Shown one piece after another: positions 36,603 to 43,793 of a DNA stretch of 64,000 nucleotides. Where the stretch lies: NCBI GenBank assembly GCA_963695105.1, contig CAVOGC010000038.1:62001-126000 (forward strand), written 5' to 3'. Made by a program: the position numbers and the translations under genes. Every line of letters starts with the position of its first letter. The first letter of the stretch is position 1. The notes under the pieces were generated by a model. That model was given only the letters and a program-made list of their open reading frames with translations. It was not told the DNA's origin and ran no database searches. The stretch comes from Competibacter sp963695105 (GTDB lineage Bacteria > Pseudomonadota > Gammaproteobacteria > Competibacterales > Competibacteraceae).

Positions 36603-36758
36603 ATGGAAAAAACCCACCAGCGGCGGCGCAACCCGGTCGCCGCCGCACCCATCCTGCGCAAGGGCGGCGCGCACCTGAAGTCGAAAACGGCGGAACGGAC
36701 CAAAAGTCGCTCCCAATTGAAGCGGGATGCCAACGAGTGGCGGCACTGGCGCGACTGA
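36603..36758 (+). CDS. Small basic protein downstream of rtcB
   Basis: This 51-residue ORF reads MEKTHQRRRNPVAAAPILRK, continues with KGGAHLKSKTAERTKSRSQ, and ends in an aromatic/charged tail (EWRHWRD). It has an AGGA ribosome-binding site and is about one-third Arg/Lys with no acidic run, so nucleic acid or ribosome contact is plausible. I recall similar short RNPVA...LLRKGG proteins in gammaproteobacteria but know no function. It lies 27 bases after rtcB on the same strand and is probably cotranscribed. Confidence 0.65.
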   Translation: MEKTHQRRRNPVAAAPILRKGGAHLKSKTAERTKSRSQLKRDANEWRHWRD

Positions 36759-36801
36759 GCGTTCGGACTTCTCCCGCCCCAACCCTCCCCCGCCAAACCC
36801 G

Positions 36802-37143
36802 CTACCAGCGCAGCAACACCCAGGCCGGAATCGCCAGACCGCTTTCCAGGTCGTTGAAGCGGGTTTCCAGGCTACCGTTGCCGTCGCTATCCACCAGATA
36901 GTAGGAAACGCCCTTGGCGGGATTGACCTTGACCATGTACAGCACCCCGCCGGCCCGGTACTCCTCAATCGTGCCCTCGTCGCCACGACGGCGGATGGTC
37001 ACTTCCGGCGCCGGGACGCTTTGCTCGACGCCCCCGGTCGGAGAGCCGTCGGGAATGGGTTCCAGGCCGGCGGGTTGTGAAGCGTCCTGAGCCCAAACCA
37101 GGCCCGGCACCAGCAACAACGGGATCAAAAAGCGCGAGCGCAT
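36802..37143 (-). CDS. DUF2782 domain protein, secreted
   Basis: The 113-residue protein has a signal peptide (FLIPLLLVPGLVWA) and a short domain with EVTIRRRGDEGTIEEYRAGGVLYMVKVNPAKGVSYYLVDSDGNGSLE, the DUF2782 pattern. In many gammaproteobacteria this gene sits next to polA; here polA is 6.6 kb away because the defence island lies between. AAGGAG supports the start at 37143. Function is unknown; a periplasmic location is expected. Confidence 0.88.
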   Translation of the reverse strand: MRSRFLIPLLLVPGLVWAQDASQPAGLEPIPDGSPTGGVEQSVPAPEVTIRRRGDEGTIEEYRAGGVLYMVKVNPAKGVSYYLVDSDGNGSLETRFNDLESGLAIPAWVLLRW

Positions 37144-37233
37144 GGCTGCTCCTTTCAAGAATGGTTGGGTGAGTGAATGCACCGGCGGGTCCGTTCGAAC
37201 CCGTGAAACCTGCACACTTCGAAGCCGTTCGCA

Positions 37234-38007
37234 TCATTGGTCAGGCCCGGCGACTGGGCCACTCTCCGGCATTTCGTTTCCGGCACGCACCTGGAGGCTG
37301 TCGATGAAGCGTCGGATGTGCGGCATGTGACTGCCCTCCCAATACAACTGGCCGCATTCCTTGCATTCCCAGAACGCTTCGATGTAACGGCGGGTTTCCG
37401 GCGGCAGCCGCTCCCAGACTTGCTGCTTGGACGCCACCGCCAGCAAGCCGTTGCAGCGGGCGCAGCGCTGGAGCGGCTGGATCGCGCGATACAAGTCCAA
37501 CCGGGCCACCACCTCCTCGACCTGCCGGCGCGGTTCGACCGCGCGCACGTAGTAGCCGTGGGTCACCACCGCCCGCTTCAGCAGATCGCGGTCGCGGGTC
37601 AGCAAAATCCGCCGTTCGGTGCTGGCCAACCGTGCCAGTTCGGCGTCTTCGTAGTCGTTACGGTACAGGGTATCGAATCCCAGCAAGCGCAGGTAACGCG
37701 CCAGCTTGCCCAGATGCACGTCCAGCACGAAGCGACTGACCCGCAGCGGGTGCGGGCGAACCCGGACCAGCGGTTGGATATCGAACGCCTCGAACAACGG
37801 ATAGACGCTGATGTGGTCGCCATCCCGGACGATATGGGTAAAATCCACCGATTGACCGTTGACCAAAATCAGATCGATTTCCGTATGAGGCACGCCGAGC
37901 GCCTCGATCATGTCCTTGATCGAGGCGCGGCGCTGAAATTCGTGAATGAAACGGACCTTGCGGCGCGCGGGCGGCAAAAAGTCGTTCAGTTCCTCGTAAA
38001 ACCGCAT
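37234..38007 (-). CDS. Mut7-C RNase domain protein with ubiquitin-like N-terminus
   Basis: The 257-residue protein has two parts. The first ~75 residues form a ubiquitin/ThiS-like module (VRFIHEFQRRASIKDMIEALGVPHTEIDLILVNGQSVDF). The rest is a Mut7-C domain, a PIN-like nuclease fold with FVLDVHLGKLARYLRLLGFDTLY, ILLTRDRDLL and two zinc CxxC pairs (CARC and CKEC). It is predicted to cut RNA. I chose 38007 (MRFYEELNDFL); the frame can begin at an upstream TTG (38028). No partner gene is evident. It borders the defence island on its left. Confidence 0.86.
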   Translation of the reverse strand: MRFYEELNDFLPPARRKVRFIHEFQRRASIKDMIEALGVPHTEIDLILVNGQSVDFTHIVRDGDHISVYPLFEAFDIQPLVRVRPHPLRVSRFVLDVHLGKLARYLRLLGFDTLYRNDYEDAELARLASTERRILLTRDRDLLKRAVVTHGYYVRAVEPRRQVEEVVARLDLYRAIQPLQRCARCNGLLAVASKQQVWERLPPETRRYIEAFWECKECGQLYWEGSHMPHIRRFIDSLQVRAGNEMPESGPVAGPDQ

Positions 38008-38177
38008 CTGACACTTGCTTTTCGACAACTTTCAGCCACCTCGAGAACCGGCGCGGCGCGGTTGTGGAAGCCAGGGATTCGCCAAACCTCTCTTCCAGAA
38101 TAATAGTCGAGACTGTCGCGACTGCCGCATCCCGTCGTCAGTCAGTCAGTAAATTTGACGTAGCCATGGCGAAACAC

Positions 38178-38303
38178 TCAGAGATCGGCGCTCGGCCAGT
38201 TTTCGATCCGAAGGCCCGGCACGCACGAGAATGCGAGCGAGTTGTCGGTGACCAGCGTCAGGCCCAGCGCGCGGGCGTGGGCGACGATCAACAGGGAGAG
38301 GGG
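38178..38303 (-). pseudogene. VapC toxin C-terminal remnant
   Basis: Read on the minus strand this encodes LLIVAHARALGLTLVTDN followed by VPGLRIENW, the end of VapC PIN-domain toxins (LLIAAHA..LG..LVT.N..EF.RVPGL..ENW). The first two-thirds of the toxin, with its catalytic acidic residues, is missing, and no VapB gene is visible. The fragment starts 26 bases beyond the end of res, so it marks the outer edge of the inserted defence island. Confidence 0.75.
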
Positions 38304-38328
38304 ATTTATTATAATTTTCATCAATCGC

Positions 38329-41013
38329 TTACCCACCAAACCGCGCCACGAAACCGGCCAGCGTGTGGTTCTCGGCAATCTCATCGTGGGGAATCAGCAG
38401 GTAACGCCACGGCTTGCCGCCATGGGTCGCCGCATGCGCCGAGGCGTTTGCACACCATTGGAGCGCCGACGCTTTCTTCGCCAGAACGACCGGATCATCC
38501 ATCTGATTGCTGGCTTTGGGCTCCAACATGAAAATGGTGTTTTCCGTCTCCGCGACGAAATCCGGCTGGTATTCCAGGCGATCCGCCGCGTGCCGGTAGA
38601 AAATCTGGAACTGGCCCTTGGCCGGCCGAAACCATTTAAGAGCGTCGCGTTCCAGAATGACCGCGAGCTTGCGCTCGGCGTCGGAATCGAATTTCTGCAC
38701 CGGGTAGAGGCATCGCTTGAAGTCGCCGAACAGATATTTCGCCATGTTGTTCTTGTCCGCCGGCGCGACCCGGTAATCGGCTGGCGGCTCGTGTACGGCG
38801 CAGGTATAGGCGCTTTGCTTCAACTCGGTGAAACCCTTGCTGATCTTCACTTCGTAGCCGGTCGCGTCTTCCCAATAATGGGCCTGCATCTGGGCATGAA
38901 TGAATCGTGCAATCGGGCGCTGGTAACAACGCAGCACCTTTCGAGTATCGTCGACGGAGAGGTAGCCGCGAAAATGCCGTACTGTCTGCGCCGCCAGATC
39001 GTAGAGCAGATCGGCGTGATTGTCGTAGTCGATGTCGTCGAACTCCACCAGTCCGCCGACGATGTAATCTTCCAGCCGCGCTTGCTCGCCGTCTCCACGA
39101 CCCAGCGCCACGATCTCCAACTGGCGAGTGCGCAAATGCTGAACCCATAATTCGTCGGCAACCGCCGGATATCGCAGCGTCTCCAGTTCGAGGGTGAAAG
39201 GCTTGAAGCCTGATTTCACTTCGCCTTTCGGCACGACGAGAATACGCGGGATGGCGATGGTCCGTTGCGTGACCAGTTCCACGGTTTTCGCCACGATGGC
39301 GGCAATGTCCGGCTGCTCGGTCACGCCTTCCAGTTCCCCTTGCGCCGGCGCGTGTTGTTTCTCGATGGCCTTGACGATGGCGGCCTGAATTTCCGGTTTC
39401 CCGAGGTGCTCGATGGTCGGTACGGCTTGCGGCTGGTTTTCAAGCTGGTGGATGGCCTCGTAGGCGATCCGCGCCAACCTTTGCTCTTCCGGCAGGTTGA
39501 AAGCCGGCGCTTCATCCTGTCCGGCCACCACGGTATTGCTGGTCACTTGCGCGGGCGTGATCCCCAGTTTGGTGGCGAGTTGCGATTGCGCCACCACGGT
39601 CGCCGTCCTTTGCCCAAGTTGGTCGACGTCCAGCACCACGGTCCGCAAGCGAATGACGGAATCCGGCCGGTTGGCTTCGTCGATGATTTCCTGAAACTTG
39701 TCGTGGGCGACGATGTTCAGCCGGTCCACGGCCGTGACGCCGGTGCGTTTGCCATAGGGCAAGCGCAGGCCGCGACCGATGGATTGCTCGATGAGGGTGC
39801 GCGCATTGGCCGCGCGCAGCGGGACGATGGTGTAGAGGTTGGTCACATCCCAGCCTTCCTTGAGCATGTTGACGTGGATGACGATCTCGGTCGGTTCTTC
39901 GCTGTGCTCGACCTTGAGCAGACGCGCGATCATGGCCTCTTCTTCCGCGCCGGTCTTGCTGGAATCCACCTGGATGACCTTGTCGCGGTAGCGCCCACCG
40001 AAAAAGCCGTCGGACTGGATCAGCCTCAGAAGTTCCCCGGCATGAGTCGTGTCGCGGGCAATCACCAGCAGGAAGGGCTTGACGATGGGGTTGTCGCTTT
40101 CCCGGGCGTAGGTTTCCAACTCCACTTTCACGCTTTCATGCAGGCGCAGGCCGTCTTCCAGCTTCAGCCGCTCGATTTCTTCCGGCGACATGCCGGCCGG
40201 GTTGAAATTCTGGCGGGTGACCACCGCCGGTTCCTTGACGAAGCCGTCGGCCATCGCCCGGCCCAGCGGGTAGTCGTAAATGACGTTCTTGAACGCCACC
40301 GCGCCCTTGCCGGTTTCCACGAACGGCGTGGCGGTCAGTTCCAAGCCCAGGATCGGTCTGAGTTCGTTGATCGCCCGTACCCCGGCGCTGGCCCGGTAAC
40401 GGTGTGATTCGTCCATCAGCAGCACTAGATCGGGCAGATCGGCCAGGTAGTCGAAATAGCTCTCGCCGATGTACTCCGACAGGCGCTTGATGCGGGGCGA
40501 CTTGCCGCCGCGCACTTCGGAGTTGATTTTCGAGATGTTGAAGATGTTGACCTTGCAGCGGATCGTCTCGTCGAACAAAGTCCGCGCCCGCGCTTCGTAG
40601 GTGTCGCCGGTGATGATCTCCGGCGCGTCGGCGGCAAACTCGGCGATGCCCCGGAACACGTACTTCGGCGTGTTGGGGGTGAAGTCGGCGATCAGTTTGT
40701 TGTAGATGGTCAGATTGGGCGCCAGCACGAAGAAGTTGTTGATGCCATGCGCCAGGTGCAGATAGCTGATGAAAGCGCCCATCAGCCGTGTCTTGCCCAC
40801 GCCGGTGGCGAGCGCGAAGCACAGCGAGGGAAATTCGCGCTCGAAATCCGCGAGCGACGGGAACTCGCCACGGATCGTTTCCAACACAGCGGCGGTATCG
40901 GCGGCCTTGCCGGGCGGCGCGATTTCCATGACGCGGTCGAGAATTTCCAGCGAGCGGCGCTGCGGCGGGCGCAACGAGAGGCGGCCGGCGATGGCGTTGA
41001 CGTGGCGGTTCAC
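38329..41013 (-). CDS. res: Type III restriction-modification enzyme, Res subunit
   Basis: The 894-residue protein joins a superfamily 2 helicase to a nuclease. Walker A is ATGVGKT (residues 69-75), motif II is MDESH near residue 200, then ELTATPF and the late helicase motif QSIGRGLRLPYG. The C-terminus has a PD-(D/E)xK site, PDFVAETENTIFMLEPK, at about residues 815-835. It translocates on DNA and cuts unmodified sites with Mod. The start is GTG 41013, sharing GTGA with the hepT stop, so the genes are coupled. Length and motif order match type III Res proteins, with an intact reading frame throughout. Confidence 0.92.
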   Translation of the reverse strand: MNRHVNAIAGRLSLRPPQRRSLEILDRVMEIAPPGKAADTAAVLETIRGEFPSLADFEREFPSLCFALATGVGKTRLMGAFISYLHLAHGINNFFVLAPNLTIYNKLIADFTPNTPKYVFRGIAEFAADAPEIITGDTYEARARTLFDETIRCKVNIFNISKINSEVRGGKSPRIKRLSEYIGESYFDYLADLPDLVLLMDESHRYRASAGVRAINELRPILGLELTATPFVETGKGAVAFKNVIYDYPLGRAMADGFVKEPAVVTRQNFNPAGMSPEEIERLKLEDGLRLHESVKVELETYARESDNPIVKPFLLVIARDTTHAGELLRLIQSDGFFGGRYRDKVIQVDSSKTGAEEEAMIARLLKVEHSEEPTEIVIHVNMLKEGWDVTNLYTIVPLRAANARTLIEQSIGRGLRLPYGKRTGVTAVDRLNIVAHDKFQEIIDEANRPDSVIRLRTVVLDVDQLGQRTATVVAQSQLATKLGITPAQVTSNTVVAGQDEAPAFNLPEEQRLARIAYEAIHQLENQPQAVPTIEHLGKPEIQAAIVKAIEKQHAPAQGELEGVTEQPDIAAIVAKTVELVTQRTIAIPRILVVPKGEVKSGFKPFTLELETLRYPAVADELWVQHLRTRQLEIVALGRGDGEQARLEDYIVGGLVEFDDIDYDNHADLLYDLAAQTVRHFRGYLSVDDTRKVLRCYQRPIARFIHAQMQAHYWEDATGYEVKISKGFTELKQSAYTCAVHEPPADYRVAPADKNNMAKYLFGDFKRCLYPVQKFDSDAERKLAVILERDALKWFRPAKGQFQIFYRHAADRLEYQPDFVAETENTIFMLEPKASNQMDDPVVLAKKASALQWCANASAHAATHGGKPWRYLLIPHDEIAENHTLAGFVARFGG

Positions 41014-41381
41014 CGTGGATTGTCCGTGCGGCGATGGTCGTTCTGGATCTTGTTCAGCAGTTCCCGCGCCTGAACCAGCATTCTCGGGATGTGCGTGGTC
41101 GCGACCTCCCAGATGATCTCGGCATCCAGCGCGAAGTAGTGATGCGCGATCAAGTCGCGTAGCCTTGCGGGCGCCGAACCGCCGGCTTCCGACAGCGTGG
41201 AACGCGCCTCGATGGGCATTTTTTTGGTCGCTTCACCAATGACTTGAAGGTTGAACAAGACCGCGTCGAAGATGGCCTCATCGGCGAGAAAAGCTTCGAA
41301 TGTTCGGTTGCGCACGAAGCGTTCGATCTTTTCTCCGCTCTCGATCAAATCATCCAGATAGAGCAGCCAATCACGCGACAC
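41010..41381 (-). CDS. hepT: HepT-like RNase toxin (DUF86)
   Basis: The 123-residue helical protein has the HEPN catalytic motif RxxxxHxY as R75-DLIA-H80-H-Y82, plus FNLQVIGEATKKMP, typical of HepT. In characterised pairs HepT is an RNA-cutting toxin neutralised when the MntA partner attaches AMP groups to its Tyr. It overlaps mntA by 11 bases and res by GTGA. Its place between mod and res, in one operon, makes it part of the defence island rather than a free-standing module. Confidence 0.93.
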   Translation of the reverse strand: MSRDWLLYLDDLIESGEKIERFVRNRTFEAFLADEAIFDAVLFNLQVIGEATKKMPIEARSTLSEAGGSAPARLRDLIAHHYFALDAEIIWEVATTHIPRMLVQARELLNKIQNDHRRTDNPR

Positions 41382-41664
41382 GGATCAGGTCCTTTTCGAC
41401 ATGCGGCCGGGCGCGGGGCTTCAAACCCTTTTCGGTCACCAAATCCACCGGCCGACCGAGCAGTTGTTCGAGATAATCCTTGAGGCCGAAGTAGCCATCG
41501 AAAGTCGCGGAACCCTCGAATTCCACCAGTACGTCCACATCGCTATCTTCCCGTGCTTCATCCCGGGCCATCGAGCCGAAAAGGGCAAGATGTTTGACGC
41601 TAAAGCGTCGCTCGATTTCCGCGTGTCGTTCTCGCAACATCGACAATATCTGATCGCGCTTCAT
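41371..41664 (-). CDS. mntA: MntA-type nucleotidyltransferase antitoxin
   Basis: This 97-residue minimal nucleotidyltransferase has the GSx10DxD motif as G30-S31 ... D42-V-D44 in LFGSMARDEAREDSDVDVLV. It is the cognate AMP-adding antitoxin of HepT. It begins four bases downstream of the mod stop and overlaps hepT, so toxin and antitoxin are made from one message with mod and res. The C-terminal half (YLEQLLGRPVDLVTEKGLKP) is standard for the family. Confidence 0.94.
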   Translation of the reverse strand: MKRDQILSMLRERHAEIERRFSVKHLALFGSMARDEAREDSDVDVLVEFEGSATFDGYFGLKDYLEQLLGRPVDLVTEKGLKPRARPHVEKDLIRVA

Positions 41665-41667
41665 GGG

Positions 41668-43341
41668 TTAATTCCTCACTGAAGTCCAATCTCTGCTGCC
41701 CGGCACTCCCTTTCGCGGCGAGAGAAGTGCATCCTTTTCTTGCTCCCTCTCCCTCTGGGAGAGGGCGGGGTGAGCGGCCTTCGAGGCAGATTCTCCACCC
41801 GCAGGCGAGTAGTCGTCGTGGCCCCATTCGCAGCGGTTCAACACCTGTTTGGGGATTTTCTTGACCGTGAGATTGGGATACTCGCCACATCCCCGGAAGG
41901 CGGGACACAACACCAGCAGCGTGCGCTCCGACCCCACTTCGTCGGAGAGTTGCTGAAGTTGTTCGTGGTTCAAGCGGCGGTGGTGACGTAGAGGAAGTCG
42001 CGCTCGGTGGAATGGCCGTGCTGCCAGTACACCGCGTCGGACGGCGCGTAGCTGAAGCCTTCCAGCTTGCACAGCGCCTCGGCCAGCATGGCGGCGTTGT
42101 AGTCCTTGTTGATGACCCAGTTGCCCCATTTGTCCTGCTCCAGCAACGAGGGCGCGAGTCGGTAGTAGCGGAAAGCCGCCGCCGCCCTGCCAGTTCACCG
42201 TCTTGGTGATGCCGCCGGGGTCTTCGCCGTCGATGACTTTCTTCAGGCGCGGGATGATGTGGGTGTGGCAGTGCTCGCCGAGTTCAACCATGATCCAGCG
42301 CCGGCCCATCTTGTGGGCGACCGCGCCGGTCGTGCCGGAACCAGCGAAGGAGTCGAGAACGAGGTCGTTGGGACATGTTGCAATGTTGAGGACCCGCTCA
42401 AGAAGTCTTTCAGGCTTTGGTGTTCCAAATGACTCGTCGCCCGGAAACAAAGCTCGCATCTCATTTTTTGATGTGCGGTTGCTGCCCACATCATTCTTCG
42501 ACCACAACGTTCGAGGTACGAGATCTCCAACTTCAGAGAGATACCGTTTGATGCTGGGTCGAGCATCACAGTTCGGTCCCCACCAAATGCGCCCATCCGC
42601 ATCAAGTTCACGGAGTCGCTCTTCTGATATACGCCAGAAACGACCGGGCGGTGGCGAAAATTCTCTCCCAGTCGGACCCGTGACCTTATACTGTCCTCGT
42701 GAATAGGGTTTGTTTGCATACGGGTCGCCAGGCAACCATGATCCTCGCGGATCATGGTCAGGATTTGAGTAGATCGCGTTAGCCTCATCAGTGCGAGAAA
42801 GACGTAGCGGCAACCACTCTGGGTTTTTCGAGAAAACGAGAACGTGATCATGGTCAGTGGAAAACTGACGAGCGGAATTTCGAGGGGAATCGGCTTTCTC
42901 CCAAATCGCATTCGCCACAAAATTCGCTCGCCCAAACACCTCATCGCATAACACCTTCAGGTAATGCGCTTCGTTATCATCGATGGTAATCCACAGCGAG
43001 CCATCCTCCGATAACAACCGTCGGATAATTTCCAACCGATCTCGCATCAGCGACAGCCAAATCGAATGTTCCAATCCGTCATCGTAATGCGTGAATGCGC
43101 TGCCGGTGTTGTACGGCGGATCGATGAACACACATTTCACCTTGCCCGCGAACTCCGCTTCCAGCGCCTTCAACGCCAGCAAGTTATCGCCGAAGATCAA
43201 CCGGTTGTCGAAAATATCCCTGTCCGTCACCCGATGCGCGGCATGATACGACCGTGCTGGATCTTCCAACAAAATGCGCGGCTCCAGCTTCGGCCGGTTC
43301 TCCTTGCCAATCCAGGTGAGTTCGAGTTTTGGGTTTTTCAC
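41668..43341 (-). CDS. mod: Type III DNA methyltransferase Mod (two frameshifts)
   Basis: This is a beta-class N6-adenine methyltransferase: DPPY at residues 74-77 (FIDPPYNTG) precedes FAGSGTTG at about 331-338. Between them is the target-recognition region. The frame breaks twice. Near 42172-42174 an extra A in a run (plus strand) ends the reading NWQGGGGF, and the correct RYYRLAPSLLEQDKWGNWVI runs in another frame. Near 41972 one missing A returns it to the first frame at LNHEQLQQLSDEVG. The two shifts cancel, so the stop at 41668 is reached in both readings. The last ~40 residues come from a palindromic repeat. Its start overlaps the hicB stop by ATGA. Confidence 0.87.
   Translation of the reverse strand: MKNPKLELTWIGKENRPKLEPRILLEDPARSYHAAHRVTDRDIFDNRLIFGDNLLALKALEAEFAGKVKCVFIDPPYNTGSAFTHYDDGLEHSIWLSLMRDRLEIIRRLLSEDGSLWITIDDNEAHYLKVLCDEVFGRANFVANAIWEKADSPRNSARQFSTDHDHVLVFSKNPEWLPLRLSRTDEANAIYSNPDHDPRGSWLPGDPYANKPYSRGQYKVTGPTGREFSPPPGRFWRISEERLRELDADGRIWWGPNCDARPSIKRYLSEVGDLVPRTLWSKNDVGSNRTSKNEMRALFPGDESFGTPKPERLLERVLNIATCPNDLVLDSFAGSGTTGAVAHKMGRRWIMVELGEHCHTHIIPRLKKVIDGEDPGGITKTVNWQGGGGFPLLPTRALVAGAGQMGQLGHQQGLQRRHAGRGAVQAGRLQLRAVRRGVLAARPFHRARLPLRHHRRLNHEQLQQLSDEVGSERTLLVLCPAFRGCGEYPNLTVKKIPKQVLNRCEWGHDDYSPAGGESASKAAHPALSQREREQEKDALLSPRKGVPGSRDWTSVRN
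41745..41765. repeat. CCCTCTCC/GGGAGAGG palindromic element inside mod, copy 2
   Basis: A perfect 9-bp stem (ccctctccc / gggagaggg) with loop tct, followed by gcggggtgagcgg, lies within the 3' end of mod. In the mod frame it encodes AHPALSQREREQEKDA, a sequence foreign to Mod proteins. Confidence 0.88.
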
Positions 43342-43559
43342 GCCACTTCCTGCATGGGGCGAATGCGAGGATTGGGAAGTGAGCGTCCCTCCATCTCAAA
43401 ATGATGAATGATATCCTCAATAACTTCACATAATTCGCTGTATAATTTCACTGGATCATCCCCATGGATTCCGGTAATCAAATCCGGACATTTTCCAATA
43501 TAGGTTTGATCTTCTTCACTCCACTCTACCCATTTATGATATAGGTCGCTTTGCTTCAT
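43338..43559 (-). CDS. hicB: HicB-like antitoxin
   Basis: The 73-residue protein begins with WVEWSEEDQTYIGKCPDL, the HicB partial RNase H-like fold, then GDDPVKLYSELCEVIEDIIHHFEMEGRSLP. There is no separate DNA-binding domain, so autoregulation may depend on the fold alone. It shares ATGA with both neighbours: its start overlaps the hicA stop and its stop overlaps the mod start. The region is richer in A/T than the chromosome around it. Confidence 0.85.
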   Translation of the reverse strand: MKQSDLYHKWVEWSEEDQTYIGKCPDLITGIHGDDPVKLYSELCEVIEDIIHHFEMEGRSLPNPRIRPMQEVA

Positions 43560-43759
43560 TGCTTCACCTTTTCTAAAGCTTGTTTCACCTGCCTCTCTTG
43601 ATAAGGCTTGACATCTTCGCCAAATTTTCCACTGATCGTTACTGCACCAGCATACCTGGAATGAGTAAATTTACGATGCGAGCCTTTACCGCCACTTGGG
43701 ATTTATTAAAATCCCGCATTTTTCAAATCCTCAATAAGTTCTCTAATTTTTCTTGGCAT
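43556..43759 (-). pseudogene. hicA: HicA toxin, interrupted by two in-frame stops
   Basis: The start at 43759 gives MPRKIRELIEDLKNAGF, the HicA opening. Codons 18 and 19 are TAA TAA (43706-43708 and 43703-43705). The same frame then continues as IPSGGKGSHRKFTHSRYAG...TISGKFGEDVKPYQERQVKQAL to TGA at 43556-43558. GSHRKF carries the HicA catalytic His. The toxin is therefore cut off before its active site unless the sequence is wrong at the ttttaataaatccc run, where a few inserted bases would explain the stops. Start and stop remain in one frame over 68 codons. It lies 34 bases after polA. Confidence 0.82.
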
Positions 43760-43793
43760 TTAAAAATCCAGCGATGCGCTATCGCCACTCCGC

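Noticed and set aside
35358..36986. Minus-strand ORF of 542 codons opposite rtcB
   Set aside because: Shadow of rtcB; begins inside unrelated sequence and shows no family features.
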